Below, piece after piece: positions 35,930 through 44,950 of a stretch of 64,000 nt of DNA (positions are counted from its first letter, which is position 1; every line of letters begins with the position of its first letter). The notes under the pieces were generated by a model. That model was not told where the DNA came from. It ran no database searches and saw only the letters and a list, made by a program, of their open reading frames with translations. Source of the stretch: Bradyrhizobium sp. U87765 SZCCT0048 (lineage in GTDB: Bacteria; Pseudomonadota; Alphaproteobacteria; Rhizobiales; Xanthobacteraceae). The stretch covers positions 186,001 to 250,000 of the forward strand of contig NZ_JAFCMM010000003.1 in the NCBI RefSeq assembly GCF_018131225.1, written 5' to 3'. The translations under genes and the position numbers were made by a program.

Positions 35930-37302
35930 CCGCCGGTCGCGAAGTCGAACACCAGCTTGGCGTTGAGCACGATGATGATGGCGGCGATCAGCGCCGCCGC
36001 CGCGGTCAGCCAGCGCGGCGCGACGAACACGCCCATCTTGGCCCGGCTCGCGGTGATCGTCACCAGCGGCACGATGGCGAACGGCAGCTGCAGGCTGAGC
36101 ACCACCTGACTGAGGATGAGCAGCTCGGCCGTGCCCTTCTCGCCGTACCACAGCGTCACCAGCGCCGCCGGCACGATGGCAATCATCCGCGTGATCATGC
36201 GGCGCAGCCACGGCGCAACCTTGATATGAATGAAGCCTTCCATGACGATCTGGCCGGACAGCGTCGCCGTCACCGTCGAGTTGAGGCCGCAGCACAGCAG
36301 CGCGATGCCGAACAGCGATGGCGCCAGCGTCGAGCCGAGCAGTGGCGACAGGAAGGCGTGCGCCTGGTCGAGCTCGGCGACGTCGGTCTTGCCGGCCTTG
36401 TGGAAGGTCGCCGCCGCCAGGATCAGGATCGAGGCGTTGATGGTCAGCGCGAGACACAGCGCCACAGTCGAGTCGATCGTCGACAGGCGGATGGCCTCGC
36501 GCTTCTCCGCCTCGCTGTCGCCGTAGCCGCGGGTCTGCACCAGGCCCGAATGCAGGTAGAGATTGTGCGGCATCACGGTGGCGCCGATGATGCCGAGCGC
36601 GAGATAGAGCATGTCGCGGTTGGCGACGATCTCGATGGTCGGCGCGAAGCCGCTGATCACCGCGCCCCAGTCCGGATCGGCCATGGCGATCTGCACCGCA
36701 AAGCACGCGGCGATGACGCCGAGCAGCGCCACCACGAACGCCTCGACATAGCGAAAGCCGAGCGCCTGCAGCGCCAGGATCACGAACACATCGGCGGCGG
36801 TGATCAGCACGCCGATCTCGAGAGGAATGCCGAACAGCAGGTTGAGGCCGATGGCGGTGCCGATGATCTCGGCAAGATCGGTGGCGCCGATGGCAATCTC
36901 CGCGAACAGCCACAGCGGCCACGCCACCCACGACGGATAGGCGTCGCGGCAGGCCTGCGCGAGGTCGCGTCCCGAACCGACGCCAAGACGCGTGCACAGC
37001 GCCTGCAGCACCACCGCCATGATGTTGGAAATCAGCGCGACCGACAGCAGCGCGTAGCCGAACTTGGAGCCGCCGGCGAGCGAAGTCGCCCAGTTGCCGG
37101 GGTCCATGTAGCCGACGGCGACGAGATAGCCCGGGCCGAGGAAGGCAAGCAGCTTGCGCCAGAACGAACCGCCCCGCGCCACTCTGACCGAACCGAACAC
37201 ATTGGCGAGCGACGGCTCGCCGCGCGCCGCGCGCCAGCCGCCTGCCTGATCCGGACCGGCGGCCGCCGGCACCGGAGCCTCAAATGGGGTCTTTGCATCC
37301 AT
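35926..37302 (-). CDS. mntH: Nramp-family Mn2+/Fe2+ transporter
   Basis: A 458-residue protein with about 11 helices. The metal site is intact: MDPGNW in helix 1 and MPHNLYLHS in helix 6. It imports Mn2+ (or Fe2+) with protons. Relatives in Bradyrhizobium are repressed by the manganese regulator Mur; a TTGCAA-N5-TTGCAA element lies about 30 bp upstream of the start. The product begins with a 50-residue cytoplasmic head. Single gene. Confidence 0.94.
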   Translation of the reverse strand: MDAKTPFEAPVPAAAGPDQAGGWRAARGEPSLANVFGSVRVARGGSFWRKLLAFLGPGYLVAVGYMDPGNWATSLAGGSKFGYALLSVALISNIMAVVLQALCTRLGVGSGRDLAQACRDAYPSWVAWPLWLFAEIAIGATDLAEIIGTAIGLNLLFGIPLEIGVLITAADVFVILALQALGFRYVEAFVVALLGVIAACFAVQIAMADPDWGAVISGFAPTIEIVANRDMLYLALGIIGATVMPHNLYLHSGLVQTRGYGDSEAEKREAIRLSTIDSTVALCLALTINASILILAAATFHKAGKTDVAELDQAHAFLSPLLGSTLAPSLFGIALLCCGLNSTVTATLSGQIVMEGFIHIKVAPWLRRMITRMIAIVPAALVTLWYGEKGTAELLILSQVVLSLQLPFAIVPLVTITASRAKMGVFVAPRWLTAAAALIAAIIIVLNAKLVFDFATGG

Positions 37303-37331
37303 GCCCGAAGAACAGCATAGCCCGCCCTTAA

Positions 37332-37348
37332 TTGCAACTCATTTGCAA
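37332..37348. promoter_or_regulatory. Putative Mur/Fur-type operator of mntH
   Basis: TTGCAACTCATTTGCAA contains two palindromic TTGCAA units, similar to the TGCAA-containing Mur boxes of Bradyrhizobium, and lies 30 bp before the mntH start. Assignment by resemblance and position. Confidence 0.5.
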
Positions 37349-37457
37349 CTGCATCTGAACATGACCCGTTTCCCGTTCAAACCTGTCCGGAAACGGGTGG
37401 GTCGGTACCGGGGCGAAGCCTAGTCAAGGGGCAGCCAATCCCGATGGAAGTGCCCCA

Positions 37458-38714
37458 ATGTCCTCCACCCCGTCCAAGTCCCTGCCGCCCGCCTTCAACC
37501 GCCTCGCCTGGTCCAACCTCGCCGCCCAGTCGGCCGAGCAGATCGCGCTCGCCGCAGCGCCCATCGTTGCCGTGCTGCTGCTCGGCGTCAGCGAAGGCGA
37601 GACCGGGGTGCTGCAGACCGCCCTCACCTTGCCCTTCGTGCTGTTTGCGATTCCCGCCGGGCTCCTCGCCGATCGTCTGTCGCGGCGCTGGCTGATGGCC
37701 GGCGCCGAGGCGCTGCGCGCCGGCGCACTCATCGTCATCCTGGTGCTGATCGCGAGCCACACGCTCAGCATGCCCCTGCTGGCGCTGCTCGGCTTCGTCT
37801 CGGTGTGCGGCACGGTGATGTACAGTGTCGCGGCGCCGGCGTTGGTGCCGGCACTGGTCGGCGCCGACGCGCTCGCGGCTGCCAATGCCCGCATCGAGCT
37901 GGCGCGCACCGTGGCGTTCGCCGCAGGTCCTGCGCTCGGCGGCACGCTGGTCGGCTTCGTCGGCACGGCGCCGGCGTTCGGTGTGGCCGCCGCGCTGTCG
38001 GCGATCGCGGTGGTGACGCTGTCGGGCGTCGCCGAGCCGGCGCGCCCGCCAGCGGCGCAGCGTCACCCGCTGCAGGACATCCGCGAAGGGGCCGCATTCG
38101 TCTTCACTCATACACTGCTGCGGCCCGTGTTCATCACCCAGTTCATCTTCAACACCTCGTCGTTCCTGGTGCTGGCGGTGTTCGTACCCTATGCAGTGCG
38201 CCATCTGCAGCTCTCCGCCTCCGGCGTTGGCGCTACGCTCGGCATGTACGGGGTCGGCATGATCATCGGCGCGTTGCTGGCGACACGCATCCTCGCGCGG
38301 CTGGCGTTCGGCACGGTGATTGCGCTGGGACCGGTGTGCGGCTTTCTCGCCGCAGCGATCCTGGCGCTGTCGATTATCGTGCCGCTCGCGCCGGTCGCCT
38401 GGCTCGGCTTCTTCCTTCTCGGCGCTGGCCCGATCCTGTGGGTGATCAGCACGACGACGCTGCGCCAGGCGGTGACGCCGGCACGCCTGCTCGGCCGCGT
38501 CTCGGCGATCAACATCATGAGCTATGGCGCACGCCCGCTGGGCGCAGCGATCGGCGCGATCGTCGGTGCCGTCTATGGCGCCGAAGCGTGCCTGTGCCTC
38601 GCCGTCGCCGGCTTCGGCCTGCAGGCGCTGGTCATCCTGCTGTCCCCTGCCGTCGGCCTGCGCCGCCAGCCCGCGATGGTCGATGCCTGCGAGGCGGCCG
38701 CCGGACGGCCGTAA
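37458..38714 (+). CDS. MFS efflux transporter (EntS-like)
   Basis: A 418-residue, twelve-helix major facilitator protein (FVLFAIPAGLLADRLSRRWL is the motif A loop). It resembles the EntS/MFS_3 branch; a drug or siderophore exporter is likely, the substrate unknown. ATG at 37458 follows a GATGGAAG stretch. The gene is divergent from mntH, sharing the promoter region, and ends in a strong terminator. Confidence 0.88.
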   Translation: MSSTPSKSLPPAFNRLAWSNLAAQSAEQIALAAAPIVAVLLLGVSEGETGVLQTALTLPFVLFAIPAGLLADRLSRRWLMAGAEALRAGALIVILVLIASHTLSMPLLALLGFVSVCGTVMYSVAAPALVPALVGADALAAANARIELARTVAFAAGPALGGTLVGFVGTAPAFGVAAALSAIAVVTLSGVAEPARPPAAQRHPLQDIREGAAFVFTHTLLRPVFITQFIFNTSSFLVLAVFVPYAVRHLQLSASGVGATLGMYGVGMIIGALLATRILARLAFGTVIALGPVCGFLAAAILALSIIVPLAPVAWLGFFLLGAGPILWVISTTTLRQAVTPARLLGRVSAINIMSYGARPLGAAIGAIVGAVYGAEACLCLAVAGFGLQALVILLSPAVGLRRQPAMVDACEAAAGRP

Positions 38715-38778
38715 GCGGCCGGCCGCCTTGCGCACGCACTAACCAGCGGATCCCGCTGCGATTTCCCCGTTTCCAACT

Positions 38779-38816
38779 GGCCCCCGCGTGCAGCGGCTCG
38801 CGGGGGCCTTGACTTT
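38779..38816 (+). terminator. Rho-independent terminator of the MFS gene
   Basis: GGCCCCCGCG and CGCGGGGGCC (38779-38788, 38799-38808) with a 10-base loop, followed by TTGACTTTTG. Confidence 0.75.
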
Positions 38817-38821
38817 TGCGT

Positions 38822-38854
38822 TATCTAGATCATATTTCGATATATCTAAATCAT
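38822..38854. promoter_or_regulatory. PadR operator: two direct repeats 21 bp apart
   Basis: TATCTAGATCAT (38822-38833) and TATCTAAATCAT (38843-38854) recur with a 21-bp period, i.e. two helical turns, just before the PadR start at 38868. The region is AT-rich in a GC-rich context. Confidence 0.55.
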
Positions 38855-38867
38855 AACGAGAAGACAC

Positions 38868-39488
38868 ATGAGACATCGATTTGGCGGCCGGGACCGGCAC
38901 GAAGGCTTTCACGAGGACGCGGAACACGGACATCGCCGGCACGGACGGCACCACCGCGGCGAGGAACACGCCAGCGGCTTCGGCCGTGGCGAACATGGTT
39001 TTGGCCGTGGACGCGGCCGGCGTGGCGGACGGTTGTTCGGCCATGGCGAGCTCCGCTTCCTGATCCTGCACCTGATCGCCGAGCGTCCGCGCCACGGCTA
39101 CGAGGTGATCAAGGACATCGAGGAGACCCTCGGCGGCGCCTACAGCCCGAGCCCGGGCGTGGTCTATCCGACCCTCACCCTGCTGCAGGAAATGGGCCTT
39201 GCCACGGTCACCGCCCCGGACGGCCCGCGCAAGCTCTACGAGATCACCGACGCCGGGCGCGCCTATCTCGAAGAGAACAAGACCATCGTCGACGAGGTGC
39301 TGGCCCGACTCAAGGCGGCAAGCGCCGCGGAACGGCCCGGACCCGCGCCACAGCTCGTCCGCGCCATGGAGAACCTGCGGCTCGCGCTGCAACTGCGCCA
39401 GTCGCGGGGACCGCTGACACCCGAACAGGTCCGCGCCATCGCCGCCGCGCTCGACGCCGCCGCGGTCGCGATCGAGGACGTGAAATGA
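38868..39488 (+). CDS. PadR family regulator with His-rich N-terminus (YqjI-like)
   Basis: The 206-residue protein starts with about 52 residues very rich in His, Gly and Arg (HEDAEHGHRRHGRHHRGEE), then a PadR winged helix (55-130: LFGHGELRFLILHLIAERP, PGVVYPTLTLLQEMGLAT) and a helical C-terminus. This layout matches E. coli YqjI, a metal-binding PadR regulator of iron/nickel homeostasis, so a metal-sensing role is likely but unproven. Its stop overlaps the start of the class II aldolase gene by four bases, so regulator and enzyme are co-translated. Confidence 0.85.
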   Translation: MRHRFGGRDRHEGFHEDAEHGHRRHGRHHRGEEHASGFGRGEHGFGRGRGRRGGRLFGHGELRFLILHLIAERPRHGYEVIKDIEETLGGAYSPSPGVVYPTLTLLQEMGLATVTAPDGPRKLYEITDAGRAYLEENKTIVDEVLARLKAASAAERPGPAPQLVRAMENLRLALQLRQSRGPLTPEQVRAIAAALDAAAVAIEDVK

Positions 39489-40249
39489 CTGACAGCGCGG
39501 CAGCCGGCGCACCACCGATCGCAGACGCCCTCGCCCGCGACCTGCTTCAACTCGCCAGCGGCTGCCGCATCCTGCACCAGCAGGGCCACGCCGACATGAC
39601 CCTCGGCCATCTGTCGCTGCGCGATCCCGATGGCCGCGGCGTGTGGCTGAAGCGCTCGGGCATCGGCCTCGGCGAGGTGCGAGATCCCAGCGACTTCGTG
39701 CTGATCGACTTCGACGGTCGACGCCTCGCCGGCGACGGCCGTCTCCACAAGGAATGGCCGCTGCACACCGAAATCCTGCGCGCACGCCCGGACATCAACG
39801 TCGTCGGCCACAGCCATCCGTTCCACGCCACCGCGTTTTCCGCGCTCGACATCGAGCTGCGCGCCGTCACCAACGAGGCGGTCTATCTCGGTCCGCGCGT
39901 TCCACGCTTCAACGACACCACCGGCCTCATCGACACCCCGCAGCTCGGCGCCGCGCTCGCGCATACGCTTGGCGACGCATCGTCGGTGCTCATGCGCAAC
40001 CACGGCATCGCCTTCGTCGGCCGCTCCATTGCGGCCTGCACGCTGACCGGCGTGTTCCTGGAGCGCGCCTGCCGCTCACAACTCGCCCTGCTAGCCACCG
40101 GGCTGCCCTATGCCGCAACACCGGCGGCCGAGATCGCCGCCAAGCAGGCGCAGATCCTCGACGACACGCTGCTCGCGACATTCTGGGCGTTCTACAGGCG
40201 TGGCCTGGCTCCTCCCATCAACATTACTCAACACCACACAGACCCATGA
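39485..40249 (+). CDS. Class II aldolase/adducin family protein
   Basis: The 254-residue protein has the metal-binding GHSHPFHATAFS of class II aldolases (His residues of the Zn site), and a preceding LHTEILRARPD; ASSVLMRNHGIAFVG supplies another conserved His. Family members split sugar phosphates or act on hydroxy acids; the substrate is unknown. It begins in the PadR stop (ATGA) and ends at the start of the DUF2798 gene, making a compact three-gene operon. Confidence 0.85.
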   Translation: MTDSAAAGAPPIADALARDLLQLASGCRILHQQGHADMTLGHLSLRDPDGRGVWLKRSGIGLGEVRDPSDFVLIDFDGRRLAGDGRLHKEWPLHTEILRARPDINVVGHSHPFHATAFSALDIELRAVTNEAVYLGPRVPRFNDTTGLIDTPQLGAALAHTLGDASSVLMRNHGIAFVGRSIAACTLTGVFLERACRSQLALLATGLPYAATPAAEIAAKQAQILDDTLLATFWAFYRRGLAPPINITQHHTDP

Positions 40250-40581
40250 ACACTCTTTCGACCCACCTTCCGCCCACGGGCTCCGTGCCCGTGGACATCG
40301 ATACCACGCGCCTCGCACCGTCGGCTCTCGAACCCTTCAACCTGCCGCGCCGCTACGCCACCATCGTCGCCGCGGTGCTGCTGTCGCTCATCCTGTCGCT
40401 GGTCACCGCGGCCGTCTCGACCACCGTCGGCTTCGGCCTGCGCGAGGGTTATCTGCTGCGCTGGCTGGTCGCATGGATCATGTCCTGGATGATCGCGCTG
40501 CCGGTGCTGTGCGCCGCCCTGCCGATGATCCGGCGGATCATCATCCGCCTCGAACCGGACGCCTACGCCCGCCGGTCCTGA
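40246..40581 (+). CDS. DUF2798 small membrane protein
   Basis: A 111-residue protein with two helices (about 39-60 YATIVAAVLLSLILSLVTAA, 70-95 LLRWLVAWIMSWMIALPVLC) and the closing PMIRRIIIRL typical of DUF2798. It overlaps the aldolase stop by four bases. Function unknown. Confidence 0.8.
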   Translation: MNTLSTHLPPTGSVPVDIDTTRLAPSALEPFNLPRRYATIVAAVLLSLILSLVTAAVSTTVGFGLREGYLLRWLVAWIMSWMIALPVLCAALPMIRRIIIRLEPDAYARRS

Positions 40582-40640
40582 CACCACCGCGCCGCGACGC
40601 CCGCGCGCATCTCGCGTTCACGGTGTCGAATGCCGCCGTG

Positions 40641-41138
40641 TCAATGGTCGCCGACTTCGAAATCACCGGGCTGTGGCGGCGCGATCGGCGTGAACGCGCA
40701 ACGGTCCGGCTTGAGATCGACGAGCGGCGTGCCGTCGAGACAATCGAGGCCGCGCACCAGCACGGTCGATCCCTCGATGCCGACGAGCTTTGCGATCGAC
40801 GTGCCCAGCGGATTGGGCCGTACTGGCGAGCGCAGCGAGAACGTGCCGCGTGTCGCGCCGTCACTCGCCGGGCTCTGCAGCACGAGATCCCGGCGCGATT
40901 GATGCAGCCAGTAGATCACCTCGACCTGCTCGTAGAGATCAAGCCCCGTCAGCGCCGGCCCCCACGGATCGAAGATCTCTATGCGGCATGCCGGGCCGTC
41001 CTGACGCCCTTGCCGCGGCGTCTGAAGCCGCGACGTCCAGGGCGTGCGAATGCGGCCGATAAAGATCAGCCCGGCATCGGTCGGCGGCGGCAACTCCACC
41101 ACCACCTCACCCTCGCGGATTTCGTTCTCGCGGACCAT
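40641..41138 (-). CDS. trmO: tRNA (t6A37)-methyltransferase TrmO
   Basis: A TsaA/TrmO family protein (165 residues): FIGRIRTPW, a core with GTFSLRSPVRPNPLGTSIA and VLVRGLDCLDGTPLVDLKP. TrmO methylates N6 of t6A in some tRNAs using SAM. The start ATG at 41138 (MVRENEIREG) is the first with a plausible domain position. It lies between the DUF2798 gene and parC. Confidence 0.85.
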   Translation of the reverse strand: MVRENEIREGEVVVELPPPTDAGLIFIGRIRTPWTSRLQTPRQGRQDGPACRIEIFDPWGPALTGLDLYEQVEVIYWLHQSRRDLVLQSPASDGATRGTFSLRSPVRPNPLGTSIAKLVGIEGSTVLVRGLDCLDGTPLVDLKPDRCAFTPIAPPQPGDFEVGDH

Positions 41139-41233
41139 CGCGGCATCCTTCCCGTCACTGCAGAGAGGAAATCTAGCGCCGCCTGCCCGTCGCACGCAAA
41201 TCGGTGTGTCGCATCTCGATCGCTCGACTCTCA

Positions 41234-41265
41234 AAACGCACATGCCCGGCGCAAAGGCCGGGCAT
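41234..41265 (-). terminator. Rho-independent terminator of parC
   Basis: ATGCCCGGC/GCCGGGCAT stem (41242-41250, 41257-41265); GTGCGTTTTG follows on the minus strand. Placed 30 bp after the parC stop. Confidence 0.75.
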
Positions 41266-41294
41266 AAGGGATTCGATGATGTAACGGGCGACCG

Positions 41295-43577
41295 TCAGGA
41301 CGCCGGCTCGGGCGGTGGCGGCGGCTCGATGGTCTTGCCGAACTTGTTCGACTTCGGAAAACCCTTCGGCGGCAGGCGACCGGCATCGGAACGGGCGCCG
41401 CGCCAGTCGGCGAGCTCCCGGGCGCTGACGCTGAACTCGCGGCCAGCGGAGTCCTTCCAGGTCAGACCTTCCTTGAGATTGAAGGTGACGACATCGGACA
41501 GACCACCGTCCTTGTAACGCTGCAGCCGCACGCCGCGGCCACGCGCCATCTCCGGCACCTGGTCGAGCGGGAACACCAGCATCTTGCGGTTGTCGCCGAT
41601 CACCGCGACGGTGTCGCCATCGATGGTGGTGAGCGCCCGCGCCTCGTTCGGCGGCGTGACGTTCAGCACCTGCTTGCCCTTGCGGGTGTTGCCGATGCAG
41701 TCGTCCTCATTGACGATGAAGCCCTGGCCGTCATGGCCCGCGACCAGGAACTTGCGGCCGCCGGACGACACGAACAGCGACACGATGGAGGCATCCTGCT
41801 CCATGTCGATGAACATGCGGATGGGATCGCCATGGCCGCGGCCGCCGGGCAGCTTGGCAGCGTCGAGCGTGTAGAACCGCCCGTTGGTGGCGAACAGCAG
41901 CAGCTTCGACGTCGTCTCGGCGAAGAACGCATAGCCAAGGCGGTCGTCGGTCTTGAACGTCAGGTTGGAGAGGTCGGCGACCTGTCCCTTGAGCGTGCGG
42001 ACCCAGCCCTTGTCGGATACCACCACCGTGATCGGCTCGCGCTCGACCAGCGCCTCTTCCATCGCGGCGATATCGTGCTCCGGCGCATCGGCGAACGCGG
42101 TGCGGCGCTTGCCGAGCGGTGTCTTCGGACCGAACATGTCGCGCACGGTGCGCACCTGCTCGCCGACCTTGGCCCACTGCTTGGCCTCCGAGCCGAGGAC
42201 CCCCTCGATGCCCTTGAGCTCGGCGCGAAGCTCCTTGTCCTCGCGGCGAATCTCGATTTCCTCGAGCTTGCGCAATGAACGCAGGCGCATGTTGAGGATG
42301 GCGTCGGCCTGGACCTCGGTAAGCGTGAACGCCTTCATCAGGACGGGCTTGGGCTCGTCCTCGCTGCGGATGATCCGGATCACCTCGTCGAGGTTGAGAT
42401 AGGCGATCAGGTAGCCGCCAAGCACCTCGAGGCGATGCTCGATCTGCTGCTTGCGATAGGTTGAGCGGCGCAGCAGGACATCGCGCAGGTGGTCGAGCCA
42501 CTCGCGCAGCGCTTCCGCAAGGCCCAGCACCTTGGGGATCCGGCCCTTCACCAGCACGTTGAGATTGAGCGGAATGCGGCTTTCGAGCTCGGTGAGCTTG
42601 AACAGCGATTCCATCAGCAGCGCCGGATCGACGGTGCGCGACTTCGGCTCGATGACAATGCGCACGTCCTCGGCGGACTCGTCGCGAATGTCGCCGACCA
42701 GCGGCAGCTTGCGGTCGTTGAGCAGCTCGGCGATCTTCTCGATCAGGCGCGACTTCTGCACCAGCCACGGAATTTCCGTGACCACCACCGTCCAGGTGCC
42801 GCGGGCGCCCTCTTCCTGGTGCCACTTGGCGCGGGTGCGGAACGAGCCGCGGCCAGTGGTGTAGGCCTCGGCAATGGTTTCCTTGGAATCGATGATGATG
42901 CCGCCGGTCGGAAAGTCCGGGCCCTTCACCCAGCGCAGCAGCGCCCTGGACTTGGCGTCCGGCTTCTCGATGAGATGCAGCGCGGCGTCGCAGAGCTCGG
43001 CGGCGTTGTGCGGCGGGATCGCCGTCGCCATGCCGACTGCAATGCCCTGCGCGCCGTTGGCGAGCAGGTTCGGGAAGCCGCCGGGCAGCACCGCCGGCTC
43101 CTTCGACTGGCCGTCATAGTTCGGCCGGAACTCGACCGCGTCCTCGTCGATGCCTTCGAGCAGCAGACGCGCGACATCGGTCATGCGCGCTTCGGTGTAG
43201 CGGTAGGCGGCGGGATTATCGCCGTCGATGTTGCCGAAATTGCCCTGGCCGTCGACCAGCGGGTAGCGCGCGGCGAAGTCCTGGGCGAGGCGCACCAAGG
43301 CGTCATAGATCGACTGGTCGCCGTGCGGATGGAAGCTGCCCATCACGTCGCCGACGATCTTGGCCGACTTCTTGAACGTCGCGCCCGGATCGAGGCGCAG
43401 CAGCCGCATGCCATAGAGGATGCGGCGGTGAACGGGCTTCAGGCCGTCGCGGGCGTCCGGCAGCGCCCGGTGCATGATGGTCGACAGGGCGTACGCCAGG
43501 TAGCGCTCTTCCAGCGCCTCGCGCAGGGCGACGTCTTCGACCGGAGCCGGTTCAGGCGGAATCACTCTTTTTCCCAT
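41295..43577 (-). CDS. parC: DNA topoisomerase IV subunit A
   Basis: A type IIA topoisomerase (760 residues) that separates replicated chromosomes with ParE. The N-terminal breakage-rejoining domain has YLAYALSTIMHRALPDARDG, VMGSFHPHGDQSIYDALVRL and the catalytic tyrosine in NPAAYRYTEARM. In the quinolone-binding segment the reading HPHGDQSIYD has Gln/Asp where E. coli ParC has Ser/Glu, usual for alphaproteobacteria. ParE is not in the window. Confidence 0.96.
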   Translation of the reverse strand: MGKRVIPPEPAPVEDVALREALEERYLAYALSTIMHRALPDARDGLKPVHRRILYGMRLLRLDPGATFKKSAKIVGDVMGSFHPHGDQSIYDALVRLAQDFAARYPLVDGQGNFGNIDGDNPAAYRYTEARMTDVARLLLEGIDEDAVEFRPNYDGQSKEPAVLPGGFPNLLANGAQGIAVGMATAIPPHNAAELCDAALHLIEKPDAKSRALLRWVKGPDFPTGGIIIDSKETIAEAYTTGRGSFRTRAKWHQEEGARGTWTVVVTEIPWLVQKSRLIEKIAELLNDRKLPLVGDIRDESAEDVRIVIEPKSRTVDPALLMESLFKLTELESRIPLNLNVLVKGRIPKVLGLAEALREWLDHLRDVLLRRSTYRKQQIEHRLEVLGGYLIAYLNLDEVIRIIRSEDEPKPVLMKAFTLTEVQADAILNMRLRSLRKLEEIEIRREDKELRAELKGIEGVLGSEAKQWAKVGEQVRTVRDMFGPKTPLGKRRTAFADAPEHDIAAMEEALVEREPITVVVSDKGWVRTLKGQVADLSNLTFKTDDRLGYAFFAETTSKLLLFATNGRFYTLDAAKLPGGRGHGDPIRMFIDMEQDASIVSLFVSSGGRKFLVAGHDGQGFIVNEDDCIGNTRKGKQVLNVTPPNEARALTTIDGDTVAVIGDNRKMLVFPLDQVPEMARGRGVRLQRYKDGGLSDVVTFNLKEGLTWKDSAGREFSVSARELADWRGARSDAGRLPPKGFPKSNKFGKTIEPPPPPEPAS

Positions 43578-43779
43578 GGGATGGGGTTAACCGCTGCGCC
43601 GTCAATGAACAAGAAATGAATTTTTCAGACATCTCTTGTTGGGGGTCGGCGTGCCATAAATTCCGCACACTGGCCGCATTACGGAACCGTCAGTGTCCGA
43701 CGACCCGGTTCCGGGTTATCGTGGCACCAGCCCGACCGGCGTCCACCCGGACGGGCGGCTGGATCAGGAGGTAAGGAAA

Positions 43780-44070
43780 ATGCGTCGTTTCATGTTTGCC
43801 GCCGCAGCCATCGTGGCCCTGGCGAGCGCGAGCCTGGCCACCGGCGGCCGTGCGGAAGCCATGCCGCTCAACGGCGGCCTGACGGCCCCGGCGGCGACGG
43901 AACAGGTCTATCTGCGTTGCACCCGCGTCTGGAACGGCTGGACCTGGGTTCGCCGCTGCGTCGACGTCGCCCCAGCCTACGGCTACGGATACGGCGGCGG
44001 CTACTATGGCCCCGGCTACGGCTATTACGGCGGCTGGCGTCCGCGCCCGCGCTACTACGGCTACTACTGA
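43780..44070 (+). CDS. Secreted Gly/Tyr-rich small protein
   Basis: ATG at 43780 with AGGAGG ahead. A signal peptide (MRRFMFAAAAIVALASASLA, cleavage near GRAEA) is followed by a short cysteine pair (YLRCTRVWNGWTWVRRCVDV) and a C-terminal glycine/tyrosine repeat (GYGYGGGYYGPGYGYYGG). About 96 residues. Similar envelope peptides are frequent in Bradyrhizobium relatives; function unknown. It has its own promoter upstream of parC. Confidence 0.75.
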   Translation: MRRFMFAAAAIVALASASLATGGRAEAMPLNGGLTAPAATEQVYLRCTRVWNGWTWVRRCVDVAPAYGYGYGGGYYGPGYGYYGGWRPRPRYYGYY

Positions 44071-44084
44071 GCCGCACCGACATT

Positions 44085-44111
44085 CACCGGCCCGCCGTCC
44101 GCGGGCCGGTG
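44085..44111. terminator. Hairpin between convergent genes
   Basis: Perfect 11-bp stem CACCGGCCCGC/GCGGGCCGGTG with a 5-base loop, between the Gly/Tyr-rich gene and recO. T-runs are weak, so efficiency is uncertain. Confidence 0.5.
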
Positions 44112-44173
44112 CACTTCAAAGACCTGCACGCGCCCGCCTGTCGTCGCTTCAGGACGGCTCCGCGCACGACGGG

Positions 44174-44935
44174 TCATGCCCCCTCGATGCGCCGCACGAG
44201 CCGCGCGCGGCCGCGCATGACAGCGGCGATGAAGCCTTCGCGGGCATCGGAATGGCCCTGCCCGCGCGGCTCCAGCACATGGCGCAGCAGAAACAGCCCG
44301 GTCAGCCGGAAGCCGTCGACGAGGTCCGCATCGGACCAGGCGATGTCGCCGCCCTCGTCCTCGCGCAGGAACGGCGGCAGCGGCAACAGGCGGTCGCGCC
44401 ACGGCTCGCCGGCCTGCCGTGACACCGCGTTGCCGGACTTCGGCGACACGTAGATCAGGTCATGGGTGACGCCGGTGGCGGCGCAGTTGCCAAGGTCGAG
44501 GCCGAAGCCGAGTTCGGTCAACATGGCCAGCTCGAAACGCACCGTGTGCACGCCGGCATGCCCGGCATCCTCGAAATCGTCGAGGATCGCCTCCAGCATC
44601 TCGTAGATGTCCTCGTGCGGATCGCGCTCCGGCAACAGCCGCGCGATCGCGGCGAGATGGGTGATGCCGTACGCGGCATGGGGCGACGCCAGCATGGTGG
44701 CGGCGCGCAGCTGGATGCCGTCGAGCTGATAGTAGCCGAGATGCTCGTCGAGCCGCGCCCGCCAGATCGCGCTGACGGTATTGCCGGGTTGCAGCACCGG
44801 CCGCATCCGCGTCCCGGCGCCGCCGCGCACGAGGCCGAGATGGCGGCCGTGCGCGCGCGTCAGCAGTTCGACGACGGCGTTGGCCTCGCCATGCCGGCGC
44901 ACGCCCAGAACGATGCCTTCATCGGTCCATTCCAT
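44174..44935 (-). CDS. recO: DNA repair protein RecO
   Basis: The 253-residue protein begins MEWTDEGIVLGVRRHGEANA (OB-fold) and has VRGGAGTRMRPVLQPGNTVS and a cysteine-poor helical C-terminal domain. RecO loads RecA with RecF/RecR. It lies 15 bp after era on the same strand, continuing the lepB-rnc-era-recO series. Confidence 0.93.
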   Translation of the reverse strand: MEWTDEGIVLGVRRHGEANAVVELLTRAHGRHLGLVRGGAGTRMRPVLQPGNTVSAIWRARLDEHLGYYQLDGIQLRAATMLASPHAAYGITHLAAIARLLPERDPHEDIYEMLEAILDDFEDAGHAGVHTVRFELAMLTELGFGLDLGNCAATGVTHDLIYVSPKSGNAVSRQAGEPWRDRLLPLPPFLREDEGGDIAWSDADLVDGFRLTGLFLLRHVLEPRGQGHSDAREGFIAAVMRGRARLVRRIEGA

Positions 44936-44950
44936 GGCGCGAGCAAACGC

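Noticed and set aside
38816..39484. Long plus-strand frame entering the aldolase gene from upstream
   Set aside because: The upstream part overlaps the PadR gene in another frame; the aldolase start at 39485 has the ATGA coupling.
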